A stretch of 64,000 nt of DNA from Citrobacter koseri (GCA_900446925.1 UAVY01000010.1:310001-374000); one strand, 5' to 3'. Positions 1 to 11,282 are shown, counted from the stretch's first letter. Numbers and translations are program-made. Notes: generated from the sequence alone by a model not told the origin.

Positions 1-1238
1 GTAAAGCGACCGAAAACGGCTTCAAAGTGGGGACTTACGAAGAGCTGATCCCGCAGGCTGATCTGGTGGTTAACCTGACGCCGGACAAACAGCACTCCGA
101 CGTGGTGCGTTCCGTACAGCCGCTGATGAAAGACGGCGCGGCACTGGGTTACTCCCACGGTTTCAACATCGTGGAAGTGGGCGAGCAGATCCGCAAAGAC
201 ATCACCGTGGTGATGGTGGCGCCGAAGTGCCCGGGTACTGAAGTCCGTGAAGAGTACAAACGTGGTTTCGGTGTACCGACGCTGATCGCCGTTCACCCGG
301 AAAACGATCCGAAAGGCGAAGGGATGGCGATTGCCAAAGCATGGGCGGCGGCAACTGGCGGTCATCGTGCGGGCGTGCTGGAGTCCTCCTTCGTGGCGGA
401 AGTGAAATCTGACCTGATGGGCGAGCAGACCATCCTGTGCGGTATGCTGCAAGCGGGTTCTCTGCTGTGCTTCGATAAGCTGGTGGAAGAAGGTACTGAC
501 CCGGCATATGCGGAAAAACTGATTCAGTACGGCTGGGAAACTATCACCGAAGCGCTGAAGCAGGGCGGTATTACGCTGATGATGGATCGTCTGTCCAATC
601 CGGCAAAACTGCGTGCTTATGCGCTGTCTGAACAGCTGAAAACCATCATGGCGCCGCTGTTCCAGAAACACATGGACGACATCATCTCCGGTGAATTCTC
701 CTCCGGCATGATGGCGGACTGGGCGAACGACGATAAGAAACTGCTGACCTGGCGTGAAGAGACCGGTAAAACCGCATTCGAAACCGCGCCGCAGTATGAA
801 GGTAAAATCGGTGAGCAGGAGTACTTCGATAAAGGCGTACTGATGATCGCGATGGTGAAAGCGGGCGTTGAGCTGGCATTCGAAACCATGGTGGATTCCG
901 GCATCATCGAAGAGTCTGCGTACTATGAGTCACTGCACGAACTGCCGCTGATCGCCAACACCATCGCCCGTAAGCGTCTGTATGAAATGAACGTGGTTAT
1001 CTCTGACACCGCCGAGTACGGCAACTACCTGTTCTCTTACGCTTGCGTACCGTTGCTGAAAGCGTTCATGACTGAAATTCAACCGGGCGATCTGGGTAAA
1101 GCGATTGCTGAAGGCGCGGTTGACAACGCACAGTTGCGTGATGTGAACGAAGCGATTCGTGGCCACGCTATTGAGAAAGTGGGCCAGAAACTGCGTGGCT
1201 ATATGACTGATATGAAACGCATTGCGGTAGCTGGTTAA
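1..1238 (+). CDS. ilvC: Ketol-acid reductoisomerase, 3' part (5' end outside window)
   Basis: IlvC catalyses the NADPH-dependent isomerisation and reduction of acetolactate and acetohydroxybutyrate in valine and isoleucine synthesis, in the cytoplasm. The frame is open from the first bases (codons AAA-GCG-ACC from base 3) and runs 411 codons to TAA. It matches the E. coli enzyme (about 491 residues) from roughly residue 80, so the N-terminal part of the nucleotide-binding domain lies outside the window. Conserved stretches include [24 protein letters not shown] and the C-terminal all-helical domain. The length identifies the long class II form. No indels are seen in this part. A REP pair and a shared terminator separate it from convergent ppiC. 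Confidence 0.97.
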   Translation, partial: KATENGFKVGTYEELIPQADLVVNLTPDKQHSDVVRSVQPLMKDGAALGYSHGFNIVEVGEQIRKDITVVMVAPKCPGTEVREEYKRGFGVPTLIAVHPENDPKGEGMAIAKAWAAATGGHRAGVLESSFVAEVKSDLMGEQTILCGMLQAGSLLCFDKLVEEGTDPAYAEKLIQYGWETITEALKQGGITLMMDRLSNPAKLRAYALSEQLKTIMAPLFQKHMDDIISGEFSSGMMADWANDDKKLLTWREETGKTAFETAPQYEGKIGEQEYFDKGVLMIAMVKAGVELAFETMVDSGIIEESAYYESLHELPLIANTIARKRLYEMNVVISDTAEYGNYLFSYACVPLLKAFMTEIQPGDLGKAIAEGAVDNAQLRDVNEAIRGHAIEKVGQKLRGYMTDMKRIAVAG

Positions 1239-1244
1239 ACAGGT

Positions 1245-1323
1245 TGTCGGGTGGCGCTAACGCTTACCCGACCTACAAAAAGCCATTATTTCGTAGGCCG
1301 GGTAAGCGTTAGCGCCATCCGGC
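1245..1323. repeat. REP/BIME element, two inverted REP units
   Basis: Two REP-type palindromes lie back to back: one around 1247-1275 (GTGGCGCTAACGCTTACCC core) and one at 1292-1323 (GTAGGCCGGGTAAGCG then GCCATCCGGC). They occupy the gap between convergent ilvC and ppiC, the usual place for REPs. Confidence 0.85.
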
Positions 1324-1357
1324 AAAAAAGCCCGGAGTATGAACCTCCGGGCTTTTT
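1324..1357. terminator. Bidirectional intrinsic terminator between ilvC and ppiC
   Basis: Six A residues, the stem arm GCCCGGAG, a short loop, the arm CTCCGGGC and five T residues form a symmetric hairpin. It can end transcription from both ilvC (plus) and ppiC (minus). Confidence 0.85.
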
Positions 1358-1358
1358 A

Positions 1359-1676
<318 letters not shown>

Positions 1677-1718
1677 TTATCATTCCTTAGGGTGTCGGAC
1701 ATATACTCTTCGCCATCG

Positions 1719-1733
1719 CAGGACAGATGTCCC
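1719..1733. promoter_or_regulatory. Candidate operator, copy 1 (CAGGACAG-type palindrome)
   Basis: The half-sites AGGAC and GTCCC are separated by four bases (AGAT), and the left arm CAGGACAG is shared with a second copy 74 bp downstream. Two 5-bp inverted half-sites with a 4-bp centre is the geometry of FNR-family sites, and the next gene is a Crp/Fnr-family regulator. Operator function is inferred. Confidence 0.4.
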
Positions 1734-1791
1734 TCCGGGTTTAATGAACCGGGAGATGAACGACACTTTTATCAGACATATTCCCTCTGCA

Positions 1792-1809
1792 ACAGGACAG
1801 CCGTCCTGT
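1792..1809. promoter_or_regulatory. Candidate operator, copy 2 (perfect 7-bp arms)
   Basis: ACAGGAC, the centre AGCC, then GTCCTGT form a perfect inverted repeat ending 25 bp before the start of the regulator gene at 1835. It shares CAGGACAG with copy 1. The location suits autoregulation of the regulator-phosphorylase-pnuC operon, which is an inference. Confidence 0.45.
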
Positions 1810-1834
1810 CTTTCCATCTCAGGAGAGAGATAAC

Positions 1835-2536
1835 ATGAGCTCAATGAAAAACGCAGAATTTTCAGGCGACTGGCTGACAGGGCTAATCCAAATCGTACGC
1901 GATCCGCAGCTGTATGAGCTGCTCAAATATTGCCCGCTGGACATCATGCAGTGCTGGCGCGTTGAGGAAATACCTCGCGGAGCGCTGATTTGCCGTCAGG
2001 GTGACATTTGTCGGCAATTCTCGCTGATTGTTTCCGGTGAGGTGGATGTCTTTTACGAAGCTGAAGACGGGCGCCGTTATCGGCAGGCACATTACCGCAA
2101 AGGCGACATGCTGGGCGAGCTGGAGATTTTTGAGTCGCGGCATTACATCTGTTCGGTGATGGCGGTTGGCAGCGTTCAGTTGTTAAGCCTGCCGCAGGCG
2201 GATTTTCATCGCTGGCTGGCGCTGGATAACCATTTTAACCAGCGGATGCTGCGCTTTTTCAGCCAGCAATATTATCAGTTGTCGAAAAAGGCCAGCAGCG
2301 ACAATTTGTACTCGCTGTATCAACGGGTTTGCCAGGCATTATGGCAGCGATATCAACATGATGAATCGACCACGATTTTGCTGGATAAACAAAATCTCAG
2401 TCAGGAATTTGCGGCGACGACGCGCAGTATCAACCGTATTTTGCACGATCTGAAATCGCTGAAAATTATTGATACCGACGGTGAGCGGATCGTCTTATTA
2501 GCCCCTGAAAAACTGAAACAGGAGGCGGAGATCTGA
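1835..2536 (+). CDS. YeiL-like Crp/Fnr-family transcriptional regulator
   Basis: The protein has 233 residues. Residues about 45-125 form a cyclic-nucleotide-binding-like beta barrel (GALICRQGDICRQFSLIVSG, then GDMLGELEIFE). A long helix at about 130-155 links it to a C-terminal winged helix-turn-helix at about 179-222 (LSQEFAATTRSINRILHDL). The position matching the CRP phosphate-binding Arg-Ser pair reads HYICS, so cAMP binding as in CRP is unlikely. Six cysteines (33, 40, 53, 59, 106, 166) leave a metal or redox signal possible. The whole resembles E. coli YeiL, which sits beside nucleoside salvage genes (rihB, nupX). The start is supported by AGGAGAGAG at 1821-1829. It is the first gene of a three-gene operon; the frame is intact. 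Confidence 0.8.
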   Translation: MSSMKNAEFSGDWLTGLIQIVRDPQLYELLKYCPLDIMQCWRVEEIPRGALICRQGDICRQFSLIVSGEVDVFYEAEDGRRYRQAHYRKGDMLGELEIFESRHYICSVMAVGSVQLLSLPQADFHRWLALDNHFNQRMLRFFSQQYYQLSKKASSDNLYSLYQRVCQALWQRYQHDESTTILLDKQNLSQEFAATTRSINRILHDLKSLKIIDTDGERIVLLAPEKLKQEAEI

Positions 2537-2564
2537 GTCCCTCAGCACAGTAAGGAGACAGAAG

Positions 2565-3309
2565 ATGCAACCCCATATTCGATTAAGCAATAGCATGACC
2601 GGTGCACGGTATGCGCTATTGCCCGGCGATCCCGAGCGGGTGGACAGGATCGCCCACTTTCTTGATAACCCTGAGATACTGGGGCAAAACCGGGAATTTC
2701 GGGCGGCGCGCGGCACATATAAAGGGATTGAGATTCTGGTGCTGTCGACGGGAATCGGCGGGCCATCAACGGCCATTGCCATTGAAGAGTTACGGCAGAT
2801 TGGCGTGGACACGCTGATTCGCATCGGTAGCTGTGGGGCATTGCAGGATACGCTGGCGCTGGGGCGATCTGATTATCGCCAACGGTGCGGTCGCCGATGA
2901 CGGCACCAGCAAAACCTACGCGCCAGCCTGCTATCCGGCCTGCGCAGACCCGCAGCTTATCGCCACGTTGATCCAGCAGGCGAAGCAGATGAATATTCCT
3001 GCGATTTGCGGGCTGGTGCGCAGCCACGACAGCTTTTATACCGATCGTGAAGCTGAACTGGATGCGGAATGGTCAGCGCGCGGCATTCTCGGGGCGGATA
3101 TGGAAACGGCGGCGCTGATGGTGATCGGCGCATTACGTGGGCTGCGTACGGCGTCGTTGCTGAACGTGGTCGTTGCCCACAACGGCTGTCTGGACAGCAG
3201 TATTAATGATTATGTTCAACAGGAAACGCTGTGTCTGCGGGGTGAAGAACGTCAGATTTCCCTGGCGCTACAGGCCATTTATTTCGATAGCCAGCAAGGA
3301 GAGCAGTGA
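2565..3309 (+). CDS. Nucleoside phosphorylase, uridine phosphorylase-like paralogue (one apparent +1 indel)
   Basis: After removing one extra G in GGGG at 2861-2864 the product has 247 residues of the PNP/UDP phosphorylase family, which splits nucleosides with phosphate into base and ribose-1-phosphate. The phosphate-site motifs are present: GDPERV near residue 20, STGIGGPSTAIA near 61-72 and the Arg in RIGSCGAL near 86. The C-terminal active-site motif is GADMETAAL, where Udp has YEMESATL. It lacks the PGQERYDT loop that carries the uracil-reading Gln and Arg in Udp (the true udp is at 54595), so the substrate is probably not uridine. AAGGAGACA precedes the ATG, and its TGA overlaps the pnuC start by one base. 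Purine nucleosides or nicotinamide riboside are possible substrates; this is unproven. Confidence 0.8.
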
Positions 3310-4040
3310 TGGACTTTTTCAGTATTAATAACGTGATGGTCAACATTCCTCTCGGCGAAGGCGGGTATGCGCTGTCGTGGATTGAGGCTATCGGCACGGT
3401 CTTTGGTTTATTGTGCATCTGGTGCGCCAGCCGGGAAAAAAATCATCAATTACCTGTTTGGTCTGATTAACGTCACCCTGTTTGCCGCGATCTTTTTCCA
3501 GATTCAGCTATATGCCAGCCTGCTGCTTCAGGTGTTCTTCTTTGCCGCCAATATCTATGGCTGGTATGCGTGGAGCCGTCAGAATGAGGCGCAAGAGGCG
3601 GCGCTGAAGGTGCGCTGGCTCTCCCGCCAGCAAACGCTGGTGCTGAGCGGTGTGTGTATTGTCGCCATCCTGCTGATGACGCGGTTTATCGACCCGGTGT
3701 TCGCCATGCTGACCCATATTATGCTCGGGATGCTGCAAACGGTAGGGGTTCAGGTGGCGATGCCAGAGCTACAGCCGGACGCGTTCCCGTTCTGGGATTC
3801 CACCATGCTGGTGCTGTCGATCGCGGCGATGGTGCTGATGACTCGCAAATATGTGGAAAACTGGCTGCTGTGGGTGCTTATTGACGTCATTAGCGTGGTG
3901 ATTTACGCGGTACAGGGGCGTCTATGCGATGTCGCTGGGAGTATGTCCTGCTAACGGCGATTGCGATTATGGGATCGTACAGCTGGGTCCTGAGCGCAAA
4001 ACGCAACGGCTATACGCCGCTTGCCGCCAGCGCCTCCTGA
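3309..4040 (+). CDS. pnuC: PnuC-family nicotinamide riboside transporter (three apparent +1 indels)
   Basis: PnuC proteins are inner-membrane facilitators for nicotinamide riboside, an NAD precursor. Removing an extra A (run 3436-3442), an extra G (3915-3918) and an extra G (3937-3939) yields 242 residues closely matching E. coli PnuC. It starts MDFFSINN and includes the membrane segments around LINVTLFAAIFFQIQ, the family WxxW motif in GWYAW, MPELQPDAFPFWDS and RKYVENWLLW. The ATG overlaps the stop of the phosphorylase gene, so the two are translationally coupled. In E. coli pnuC is next to nadA; here it is linked to a phosphorylase and a YeiL-like regulator. Whether a second pnuC exists elsewhere in this genome cannot be seen. 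Confidence 0.85.
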
Positions 4041-4139
4041 TTAACGCTTTCCAGGCTGTCTGAAAGGGCAGCCTGTTACTCCCTCGGCCCTGCTTTCTGC
4101 TACAATCCTTCCCCCGTTCGAAGATTGAGCAATATTCCC

Positions 4140-6164
4140 ATGCGTTTAAACCCCGGCCAACAACACGCTGTCGAATTCGTCACCGGCCCCTGCCTGGTGC
4201 TGGCGGGCGCGGGTTCTGGTAAGACTCGCGTTATTACCAATAAAATCGCCCATCTGATTCGTGGTTGCGGCTATCAGGCGCGCCATATTGCGGCAGTGAC
4301 CTTTACCAATAAAGCGGCACGTGAAATGAAAGAGCGTGTCGGGCAAACGCTGGGGCGTAAAGAGGCGCGCGGGCTGATGATCTCCACTTTCCATACGCTG
4401 GGGCTGGATATCATCAAAACGTGAATATGCGGCGTGTTGGGGATGAAATCGAACTTTTCGCTGTTTGACGATACCGATCAGGTCGCATTGCTGAAAGAGC
4501 TGACTGACGGTCTGATTGAAGATGACAAAGTTATCTTGCAACAGCTGATCTCGACGATCTCTAACTGGAAAAACGATCTGATGACGCCCGCTCAGGCGGC
4601 GGCAAGCGCAAAAGGGGAGCGCGACCGCATCTTCGCTCACTGTTATGGTCTGTACGATGCGCATCTGAAGGCCTGCAATGTGCTCGATTTTGACGACCTG
4701 ATTCTATTGCCGACGCTGCTGCTACAGCGTAATGAAGAGGTGCGCGAGCGCTGGCAGAACAGGATTCGCTATCTGCTGGTGGATGAATACCAGGATACCA
4801 ACACCAGTCAGTATGAACTGGTGAAGCTGCTGGTGGGAAGCCGCGCGCGCTTTACGGTGGTGGGTGATGACGACCAGTCGATCTACTCCTGGCGCGGCGC
4901 GCGTCCGCAAAACCTGGTGTTGTTGAGTAAGGATTTCCCGGCGCTACAGGTGATCAAGCTGGAGCAGAACTATCGTTCCTCCGGGCGCATTCTGAAAGCG
5001 GCGAATATCCTGATTGCCAATAACCCTCACGTCTTTGAAAAGCGCCTCTTTTCTGAACTGGGCTATGGCGCGGAACTCAAGGTGCTGAGCGCGAACAATG
5101 AAGAGCACGAGGCCGAACGCGTTACCGGCGAGCTGATTGCCCATCACTTTGTGAATAAGACTGAATACAAAGATTACGCCATTCTGTATCGCGGGAACCA
5201 CCAGTCGCGGGTGTTTGAAAAATTCCTTATGCAGAACCGTATTCCCTACAAAATTTCTGGCGGCACGTCGTTCTTCTCCCGCCCGGAGATTAAAGACCTG
5301 CTGGCCTATCTGCGCGTACTGACCAACCCGGATGATGACAGCGCTTTCCTGCGGATTGTGAATACGCCAAAACGAGAAATCGGCCCGGCCACGCTGCAAA
5401 AGCTGGGCGAATGGGCGATGACGCGCAACAAGAGTCTGTTTACCGCCAGTTTTGATGTGGGGCTGAACCAGACGCTGACCGGGCGCGGCTATGATTCACT
5501 GACCCGCTTCACCCATTGGCTGGGGGAAATTCAGCGTCTGTCGGAGCGTGAACCGATTGCCGCCGTGCGCGATCTCATCCACGGTATTGATTACGAATCC
5601 TGGTTGTATGAGACTTCGCCGAGCCCAAAAGCGGCGGAAATGCGCATGAAGAACGTCAACCAGCTGTTTAGCTGGATGACCGAAATGCTTGAAGGTAACG
5701 AACTTGACGAACCCATGACGCTCACCCAGGTGGTGACGCGCTTTACGCTGCGCGACATGATGGAGCGTGGCGAAAGTGAAGAAGAGTTGGATCAGGTACA
5801 GCTCATGACGCTGCATGCCTCGAAAGGGCTGGAGTTCCCGTACGTGTTTATGGTGGGAATGGAAGAAGGATTCCTGCCGCACCAGAGCAGCATTGACGAA
5901 GACAATATCGATGAGGAGCGCCGTCTGGCCTATGTGGGGATCACCCGCGCGCAGAAAGAGCTGATCTTCACGCTGTGCAAAGAGCGTCGTCAGTACGGCG
6001 AACTGGTGCGCCCGGAACCAAGCCGCTTTTTGCTGGAACTGCCGCAGGACGATCTTATCTGGGAGCAGGAGCGTAAAGTGGTAACGGCCGAGGAGCGGAT
6101 GCAGAAAGGGCAGGCCAGCATAGCCAATATTCGCGCCATGATGGCGAAAGCAAAAGCGAAGTAG
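4140..6164 (+). CDS. rep: ATP-dependent DNA helicase Rep (compound indel with in-frame TGA)
   Basis: Rep is a 3'-5' superfamily 1 helicase that assists the replisome past bound proteins and restarts forks. The start MRLNPGQ at 4140 matches E. coli; an in-frame TTG at 4125 is not needed. Walker A GAGSGKT, Walker B DEYQDT, the motif [16 protein letters not shown] and the C-terminal motifs HASKGLEF and AYVGITRAQ are all present. At 4416-4440 there is one extra A and about two further extra bases. Together they keep the frame but create a TGA at 4422-4424 where REYAALG is expected. The rest is uninterrupted to TAG, and the corrected length is the usual 673-674 residues. A REP follows. Confidence 0.95.
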
Positions 6165-6173
6165 GTATTTTCC

Positions 6174-6203
6174 AGGCCGGATAAGCGTAAGCGCCATCCG
6201 GCA
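6174..6203. repeat. REP element
   Basis: AGGCCGGATAAGCG followed by AGCGCCATCCGGCA forms a single REP palindrome between the convergent ends of rep and gppA. Confidence 0.85.
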
Positions 6204-6211
6204 GCCAGCAT

Positions 6212-7698
6212 CTAATGAACGTCCAAAGGCCAGTGGACATAGCTTTGCCACTGGCTTTCCTGATCGATCAACTCTTTACCCAGCGGGTGATGCTCCAGCC
6301 ACCCTTGCGGCAAGATTAACGTCAGATTCTCATCCTGCGCCTGCAACGTAATCTGTGGCACCAGATCGTCACGGCGACGGCTGGCAAAAATGATCGCCAG
6401 ACGCAAACAGGCGACAAAGATGTTCAGCGACGCGCGGCGGCACCGCATTCTGCTGGTGGAGGGAAGAGAGGTCGATCGGGTTGGTCTGATTTAACAACAG
6501 GGTGGCTAACAGCTTCTTTTGCGCAGGGGTGAATCCCGGTAAATCCAGATTACGTACCAGATAAGCCGCGTGCTGCGGCGCCTGTTTAAAATCAACGCTC
6601 AGGCCGATTTCATGCAGCTGACAGGCACTGGTCAGGAGTTCACGACTGATCGGCTCAAGATGCCACTTATCTTCCACCTGATCGAGAAAGTTTACCGCCA
6701 GATCCGCTACGCGATGCGCCTGTTCGGTATCGACCATAAATCGACGCTGAATGTTACGCAGCGTGCGGCTGCGAATATCCTGATCCACCGCCAGATGCAG
6801 CATGCCATACACCAACCCTTCGCGCAGCGCTCCGCCTGCAAGCGTCATACACTGGATGTCCAGTTCGGTGAAAATCGCGATCAGAATGGCCAGACCGCTG
6901 GGGAATACCAGCGCGCGTTCCAGCGTTAATCCTTCAATTTCCAGCTCTTCCAGACGGCCGCAATGAATTGCGCGTTGCTTCAGCTGTTTGAAGTTTCGCC
7001 AATGTGATGCGCTCATCCATGCCCTGCGCCATCATGATTTCCTGCAACGCCTGGACGGTGCCAGACGCGCCTACGCAGACTTTCCAGCCATGCTTGCGTA
7101 GCTCATCGGCGACCGGACGCAGCACTTCACGCGCGGCTTTTTCCGCTTCATCGAAGTTTTCTTGCGCCAGATTGCGATCGGTAAAGTAGCGTTCAAGCCA
7201 GGTGACGCAGCCCATTGACAGGCTAAACAGAGAGGTGGTTTGTGCGCCGGTTCCGGTGACCAGTTCGGTGCTGGCGCCGCCAATATCGACCACCAGACGC
7301 TGATCGGCGCCGCCGGTGGTATGGGCAACACCCTGATAAATCAGCCGCGCTTCTTCTTCGCCGCTAATGACCTGGACAGGACAACCGAGGATCTCCTGCG
7401 CTTTGGCGATAAACTCGCCCGCATTGACGGCGAGACGCAGCGTTGCCGTGGCGACGACGCAGATTTGCGGTTGAGGAATATCCTGTAGGCGTTCAGCGAA
7501 AAGGCGCAGACATTGCCAGCCGCGCTCCATCGCTTCAGCGGAAAGCGAATTATCACTGTTCAGGCCCGCAGCCAGACGCACCTTGCGCTTAATTCGCGTG
7601 AGCGTCTGGATGCTTCCAGCCACCTCGCGTACAACCAGCATATGAAAACTATTGGAACCGAGATCAATTGCGGCATACAGCGAAGTGGAAGTGAGCAT
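6212..7698 (-). CDS. gppA: Guanosine pentaphosphatase / exopolyphosphatase GppA (two apparent +1 indels)
   Basis: GppA converts pppGpp to ppGpp and also degrades polyphosphate. The N-terminal ASKHA ATPase fold is clear ([35 protein letters not shown]), followed by the helical C-terminal domain ([19 protein letters not shown]) and the terminal [10 protein letters not shown]. Extra bases at 6987-6989 (AAA on the coding strand) and 6405-6407 (TTT) break the frame; without them the product has 494 residues, the E. coli length. It lies 8 bp after the rhlB stop on the same strand, so the two form an operon. Confidence 0.95.
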
Positions 7699-7706
7699 AT
7701 ATTACG

Positions 7707-8977
<1,271 letters not shown>

Positions 8978-9121
8978 AGTGTGGTAGAATATCAGCTTAC
9001 TATTGCTTTACGAAAGCGTATCCGGTGAAATAAAGTCAACCTTTAGTTGGTTAATGCGACATCAACACGTCGTTGATGGAAGGCGAAACCAACACACCAG
9101 GCTTATTCCTGTGGAGTTATT

Positions 9122-9451
9122 ATGAGCGATAAAATTATTCACCTGACTGACGACAGTTTTGACACGGATGTACTCAAAGCGGACGGGGCTATCCTCGTTG
9201 ATTTCTGGGCAGAGTGGTGCGGACCGTGCAAAATGATCGCCCCGATTCTGGATGAAATCGCTGACGAATATCAGGGCAAATTGACGGTTGCTAAACTTAA
9301 CATCGACCAAAACCCAGGCACTGCGCCGAAGTATGGTATCCGTGGCATCCCGACCCTGCTGTTGTTCAAAAACGGTGAAGTCGCAGCAACCAAAGTGGGC
9401 GCACTGTCCAAAGGTCAGCTGAAAGAGTTCCTCGACGCCAACCTGGCGTAA
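9122..9451 (+). CDS. trxA: Thioredoxin 1
   Basis: This is the 109-residue cytoplasmic thioredoxin that reduces disulfides and receives electrons from NADPH via TrxB. The active site is WCGPC (Cys33 and Cys36 after the initiator Met), with the conserved cis-proline in RGIPTLL. TGTGGAG lies about ten bases before the ATG. The 144-bp gap to divergent rhlB holds the promoters of both genes. The frame is intact. Confidence 0.98.
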
Positions 9452-9608
9452 GACGGAAGTTTCATGTTCGGGTGACCAGCATCCTAAATTATTCGGATGA
9501 CTGGACGCCCGGCTTGAGTCGTGCTAACTTAGTGTTGACTTCGTATTAAACATACCTTATTAAGTTTGAGTCTTGTTTTTTCCAACGCTTCCCGTTTTTT
9601 CTCGCGCG

Positions 9609-9714
9609 AGAAGTGAACAGATTCCTGGCTTGTCACTCAATCCGTCTTGTCGTTTCAGTTCTGTGTACTTTCCTGTGACCAGACAGCGAAACAGACATGA
9701 GTTGGTGGCCGTAA
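9609..9714 (+). other. rhoL: rho leader with rhoL-like peptide remnant (no usual start codon)
   Basis: The 341 bp between trxA and rho form the rho leader. From 9609 the sequence codes RSEQIPGLSLNPSCRFSS, close to the E. coli RhoL leader peptide (RSEQISGSSLNPSCRFSS), and after one apparent extra base it ends in TAA at 9714. Where E. coli has ATG, this sequence has GCG, so either translation starts elsewhere or the base calls are wrong. Downstream bases to 9792 match the E. coli leader closely. In E. coli rho is autoregulated by attenuation in this leader; the same is inferred here. Confidence 0.5.
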
Positions 9715-9792
9715 ACAGGCATGGATGATCCTGCCATACCATTCACAACATTAAGTTCGAGATTTACCCCAAGTTTAAGAACTCACACCATT

Positions 9793-11052
9793 ATGAATCT
9801 TACCGAATTAAAGAATACGCCGGTTTCTGAGCTGATCACTCCTCGGCGAAAATATGGGGCTGGAAAACCTGGCTCGTATGCGCAAGCAGGACATTATTTT
9901 TGCCATCCTGAAGCAGCACGCAAAGAGTGGCGAAGATATCTTTGGTGACGGTGTGCTGGAGATATTGCAGGATGGATTTTGGTTTCCTCCGCTCTGCAGA
10001 CAGCTCCTACCTCGCCGGTCCTGATGACATCTACGTTTCTCCCAGCCAAATCCGCCGTTTCAACCTCCGCACTGGTGACACCATTTCTGGTAAGATTCGC
10101 CCGCCAAAAGAAGGCGAACGTTACTTTGCGCTGTTGAAAGTTAACGAAGTTAACTACGACAAACCTGAAAACGCTCGTAATAAAATCCTCTTTGAGAACT
10201 TAACGCCGCTGCACGCGAACTCACGTCTGCGTATGGAACGTGGTAACGGTTCTACTGAAGATTTAACGGCTCGCGTACTGGATCTGGCTTCCCCGATTGG
10301 CCGTGGTCAGCGTGGTCTGATCGTCGCACCGCCGAAAGCGGGTAAAACTATGCTGTTGCAGAACATCGCGCAGAGCATTGCTTACAACCATCCTGACTGC
10401 GTACTGATGGTGCTGCTGATCGACGAGCGTCCAGAAGAAGTGACCGAAATGCAGCGTCTGGTAAAAGGTGAAGTGGTTGCTTCCACCTTCGACGAACCGG
10501 CATCCCGTCACGTTCAGGTTGCTGAAATGGTGATCGAGAAGGCGAAGCGTCTGGTTGAACACAAAAAAGACGTCATCATTCTGCTCGACTCCATCACTCG
10601 TCTGGCTCGCGCCTACAACACCGTGGTTCCGGCTTCCGGTAAAGTCCTGACCGGTGGTGTGGACGCCAACGCCCTGCACCGTCCGAAGCGTTTCTTCGGC
10701 GCGGCGCGTAACGTGGAAGAGGGCGGCAGCCTGACCATTATCGCAACGGCGCTGATCGACACCGGTTCTAAGATGGATGAAGTGATCTACGAAGAGTTTA
10801 AAGGCACCGGTAACATGGAGCTGCACCTCTCCCGTAAGATCGCTGAAAAACGCGTCTTCCCGGCTATCGACTACAACCGTTCCGTACGCGTAAAGAAGAG
10901 CTGCTCACACTCAGGAAGAGCTACAGAAAATGTGGATCCTGCGCAAAATCATCCATCCGATGGGTGAAATCGACGCGATGGAATTCCTCATTAACAAGCT
11001 GGCAATGACCAAGACCAACGACGACTTCTTCGACATGATGAAGCGTTCGTAA
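9793..11052 (+). CDS. rho: Transcription termination factor Rho (two +1 and two -1 apparent indels)
   Basis: Rho is the hexameric RNA-dependent ATPase that ends transcription at rho-dependent sites. The ATG at 9793 gives [15 protein letters not shown], then the RNA-binding domain, Walker A PPKAGKT, Walker [14 protein letters not shown] and the C-terminal [13 protein letters not shown]. Apparent errors are an extra C at 9841-9842, an extra T at 9977-9980, a missing G near 10883 and a missing base near 10907. They cancel in number, so the span is exactly 420 codons, giving the standard 419 residues. Rho is essential in E. coli, which argues strongly that these are sequencing errors. Confidence 0.96.
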
Positions 11053-11067
11053 GTCCGGCTGATATCG

Positions 11068-11097
11068 AAAACGCCACGTTTTTACGTGGCGTTTTTC
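11068..11097 (+). terminator. Intrinsic terminator after rho
   Basis: The arms ACGCCACGT and ACGTGGCGT flank a short T-rich loop and are followed by a T run. The hairpin lies 15 bp beyond the rho stop and separates rho from the wec operon promoter region (11100-11282), where no gene is seen. Confidence 0.85.
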
Positions 11098-11282
11098 TTT
11101 TACGATTTATCTGATCTGTTAGTCAAATAAACAAGTCATCATCACATTCATTATGTGGAATTGCTGTGGGCTGTATAAACTACGAGTGGTCGAAAAGTGT
11201 AATGTTCTGAATGCTCTCTTCTAGAGACAGACGTAACGCATTATACTTTAAGGAAATGATATATGCTGAGAGCACATACACT

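Noticed and set aside
2565..3309. Programmed frameshifting or translational recoding in the many broken genes
   Set aside because: The shifts occur at about 90 unrelated sites, without consistent slippery heptamers or downstream structures, and also affect tRNAs; sequencing error explains all of them.
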